A stretch of DNA of 7,019 bases, taken from contig CAIWCQ010000472.1 of the NCBI GenBank assembly GCA_903911165.1, forward strand, positions 1 to 7,019, written 5' to 3'. The notes beneath the pieces were generated by a model, which was not told the DNA's origin, searched no databases, and saw only the letters and a program-made list of their open reading frames with translations. This DNA comes from an uncultured Actinomycetes bacterium (lineage in GTDB: Bacteria; Actinomycetota; Actinomycetes; Mycobacteriales; Mycobacteriaceae). Numbering within the stretch: position 1 is the first letter of the stretch; every line of letters begins with the position of its first letter. Below are positions 5,559-7,019 of the stretch, in pieces. Position numbers and translations under genes: made by a program.

Positions 5559-7019
5559 CTAGGCGCTGCGCCAGCCGCGCAGATTGCCGATGCGCTCCGT
5601 CAACTGCTCGCTATTGGCTGCCGCGACCGGTGGCCCGCCGCATACCCGGCGCAACTCATTATGAATCCAGCCGTGGGACTTGCCGGTGCGGTGGTGGATC
5701 GCCGCCACGAGGGTGTTCAGTTCGCGGCGCAACTCGCTCAATTGCCGATGGGTGGATATCGGAGCGGGCAGGCCTGACGCCGACCGGGTCGCAAGCTGCT
5801 CTTCCTGCCTGCGGCGCAACAGATCTCGCATCTGGGCGGTGTCGAGCAGGCCGGGGATGCCCAGATAGTCCGCCTCCTCGTCACTGCCGGCCGGAGTTGC
5901 GGTTCCGAATGACGAGCCGTCGAAGATGACCTGGTCGAGTTCGGCATCGGAACCCAGGAACTCGAAACCGTCGGCTTCGGCCGGTTCAGTGCGCTGTTGC
6001 TCGGCCGGATCGTCCAAGCCCAGCGAGTCGCGGTGCGGTTTGCCCAGCACGTGGTTGCGCTGCGCTTCGAGTTCGCTGGCCAACTGCAGCAGCGACGGCA
6101 CCGACGGCAGGAAGATGCTCGCGGTTTCCCCGGCGGTGCGCGACCGGACGAACCGGCCGACGGCCTGGGCGAAGAACAGCGGTGTCGAGGCACTGGTGGC
6201 GTAGACGCCGACTGCCAGACGCGGCACGTCGACCCCCTCGGAGACCATCCGCACCGCGACCAGCCACCGACTGGTGCCCACGGTGAATTCGCCGATCCTC
6301 TCCGATGATCCCGGGTCGTCGGAGAGCACCAGTGTCGGCGCTTCGCCGGTGATCGTCGTGAGCAGCGCGGCATAGGCACGGGCCGCGCTCTGGTCGGAGG
6401 CGATCACCATGCCGCCGGCATCCGGCATGCCGCCGTCGCGCAACTGAGTAAGGCGGGTGTCGGCCGCACTGATCACCGCGGGCATCCACTCGCCGTCGGG
6501 ATCCAGCGCCGTCCGCCAGGCCCGCGCGGTCTGCTCGACGCTCAGTGGCTCGCCAAGACGCGCGGCGAACTCCTCGCCGGCGTTGTTGCGCCAACGCGCT
6601 TCCCCGGAATAGGCCAGGAAGATCACCGGTCGCACGACGCCGTCGAGCAGCGCATCGGTGTAGCCGTAGGTGTGGTCGGCCGTCGAGCGTGCCAGGCCCT
6701 GTTCGTCGGGGGAGTAGGTGACGAACGGGATGGCACTGTCGTCGCTGCGGAACGGTGTACCGGTCAGGCCCAGCCGCCGGGTCGCGTCGGAGAACGCCTC
6801 CCGGATGCCCTCACCCCAACTCTTGGCGTCTCCGCCGTGATGGATCTCATCGAAGATCACCAGTGTGCGGCGGTTCTCGGTACGCACCCGGTGGCGCATC
6901 GGGTGACTGGCCACCTGGGCGTAGGTGACGACGACTCCGTGGTAGTCCTCCGAGGTGGCGGCGTTGGAGTTGGAGAACTTCGGATCCAGTGCGATCCCCG
7001 CCGCCGAGCCTGCCGCCGC
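5559..7019 (-). CDS. Superfamily-2 DEAH-type helicase, C-terminal 486 residues; 5' end beyond the window
   Basis: The frame is open to the right edge, so the N-terminus with Walker A (motif I) is missing. Residues are numbered from the edge. VVVTYAQ at 29-35 precedes motif II, DEIHH (57-61). Motif III-like TGTPFR follows at 87-92. The second RecA lobe has a VIASDQ strand (205-210), motif V VSEGVDVP (259-266) and motif VI QAVGRFVRSR (285-294) with arginine fingers. This layout is that of the type III restriction/UvrB-like SF2 ATPases that translocate on or unwind nucleic acid with ATP. After about residue 330 an acidic, low-complexity linker leads to a conserved-looking C-terminal region (about 425-482: RRELNTLVAA, HHRTGKSHGWIHNELRR) that I cannot name. 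No methylase or nuclease partner is in view, so a restriction role is not supported. A GTG at 6914 is in frame but is internal, because helicase sequence continues upstream. It converges with the HAD gene, one base apart. Confidence 0.9.
   Translation of the reverse strand, partial: AAAGSAAGIALDPKFSNSNAATSEDYHGVVVTYAQVASHPMRHRVRTENRRTLVIFDEIHHGGDAKSWGEGIREAFSDATRRLGLTGTPFRSDDSAIPFVTYSPDEQGLARSTADHTYGYTDALLDGVVRPVIFLAYSGEARWRNNAGEEFAARLGEPLSVEQTARAWRTALDPDGEWMPAVISAADTRLTQLRDGGMPDAGGMVIASDQSAARAYAALLTTITGEAPTLVLSDDPGSSERIGEFTVGTSRWLVAVRMVSEGVDVPRLAVGVYATSASTPLFFAQAVGRFVRSRTAGETASIFLPSVPSLLQLASELEAQRNHVLGKPHRDSLGLDDPAEQQRTEPAEADGFEFLGSDAELDQVIFDGSSFGTATPAGSDEEADYLGIPGLLDTAQMRDLLRRRQEEQLATRSASGLPAPISTHRQLSELRRELNTLVAAIHHRTGKSHGWIHNELRRVCGGPPVAAANSEQLTERIGNLRGWRSA
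5566..5582 (+). terminator. Possible GC hairpin just after the HAD gene, within the helicase 3' end
   Basis: CTGCGC at 5566-5571 pairs perfectly with GCGCAG at 5577-5582 across a five-base loop, beginning nine bases after the HAD stop. There is no following T-run. It also encodes the final residues of the converging helicase, so it may be only coding sequence. It is the only candidate stop signal for the plus-strand transcript close to the convergent junction. Confidence 0.25.

Noticed and set aside
6912..6914. GTG as a start codon for the helicase
   Set aside because: The same frame stays open to the window edge with helicase-like sequence (DYHGVVVTYAQ) upstream, and motif I would be missing if translation began here.
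5559..7019. Helicase as part of a restriction or phage-defence system
   Set aside because: No methylase, nuclease or other defence partner is visible in the window; neighbours are a housekeeping-type phosphatase and a phospholipid operon. The upstream side cannot be seen.

Overview
The window is GC-rich, densely coded DNA from an actinomycete, most likely a rapidly growing or environmental Mycobacterium/Mycolicibacterium. The gene order and the proteins closely match, from memory, the M. tuberculosis block Rv0439c-Rv0435c. No RNA gene, insertion sequence, CRISPR array, attachment site or origin was seen, and no gene-free stretch exceeds 50 bases.

Bases 1-4712 hold five genes on the minus strand that look like one operon. 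In transcription order they are a short-chain dehydrogenase/reductase (4712-3798), moeA2 (3784-2576), psd (2564-1851), pssA (1854-982) and a CDC48-like tandem AAA ATPase (977 to the left edge, 3' part missing). Gaps are 13, 11, -4 and 4 bases, which implies co-transcription and, for psd/pssA and pssA/ATPase, translational coupling. PssA makes phosphatidylserine from CDP-diacylglycerol and serine, and Psd decarboxylates it to phosphatidylethanolamine. These consecutive enzymes share an operon with a molybdenum-cofactor insertase paralogue and an ATPase of the type studied as Msm0858/Cpa (a proteasome-associated CDC48-like protein).

Bases 4713-4756 are a 44-base divergent intergenic region. Each side has a TAnnnT -10 hexamer only 6 or 7 bases before its ATG, with no convincing ribosome binding site. 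Both flanking genes therefore look leaderless, and the two promoters physically overlap.

Bases 4757-5557 (plus strand) encode a HAD-superfamily class IIA phosphatase of the HDHD2/LHPP/NagD kind. In M. tuberculosis, as I remember it, groEL2 occupies this side, so the locus edge is a synteny breakpoint. Bases 5559-7019 (minus strand, converging with the HAD gene across a single base) encode the C-terminal 486 residues of a superfamily-2 DEAH-type helicase whose N-terminus, with Walker A, lies beyond the right edge.

No wholly new defence or mobile system is evident. The points most worth following are the back-to-back overlapping leaderless promoters, the degenerate first ATPase site of the CDC48-like protein, the altered active-site residues of MoeA2, and the uncharacterised C-terminal region of the helicase.
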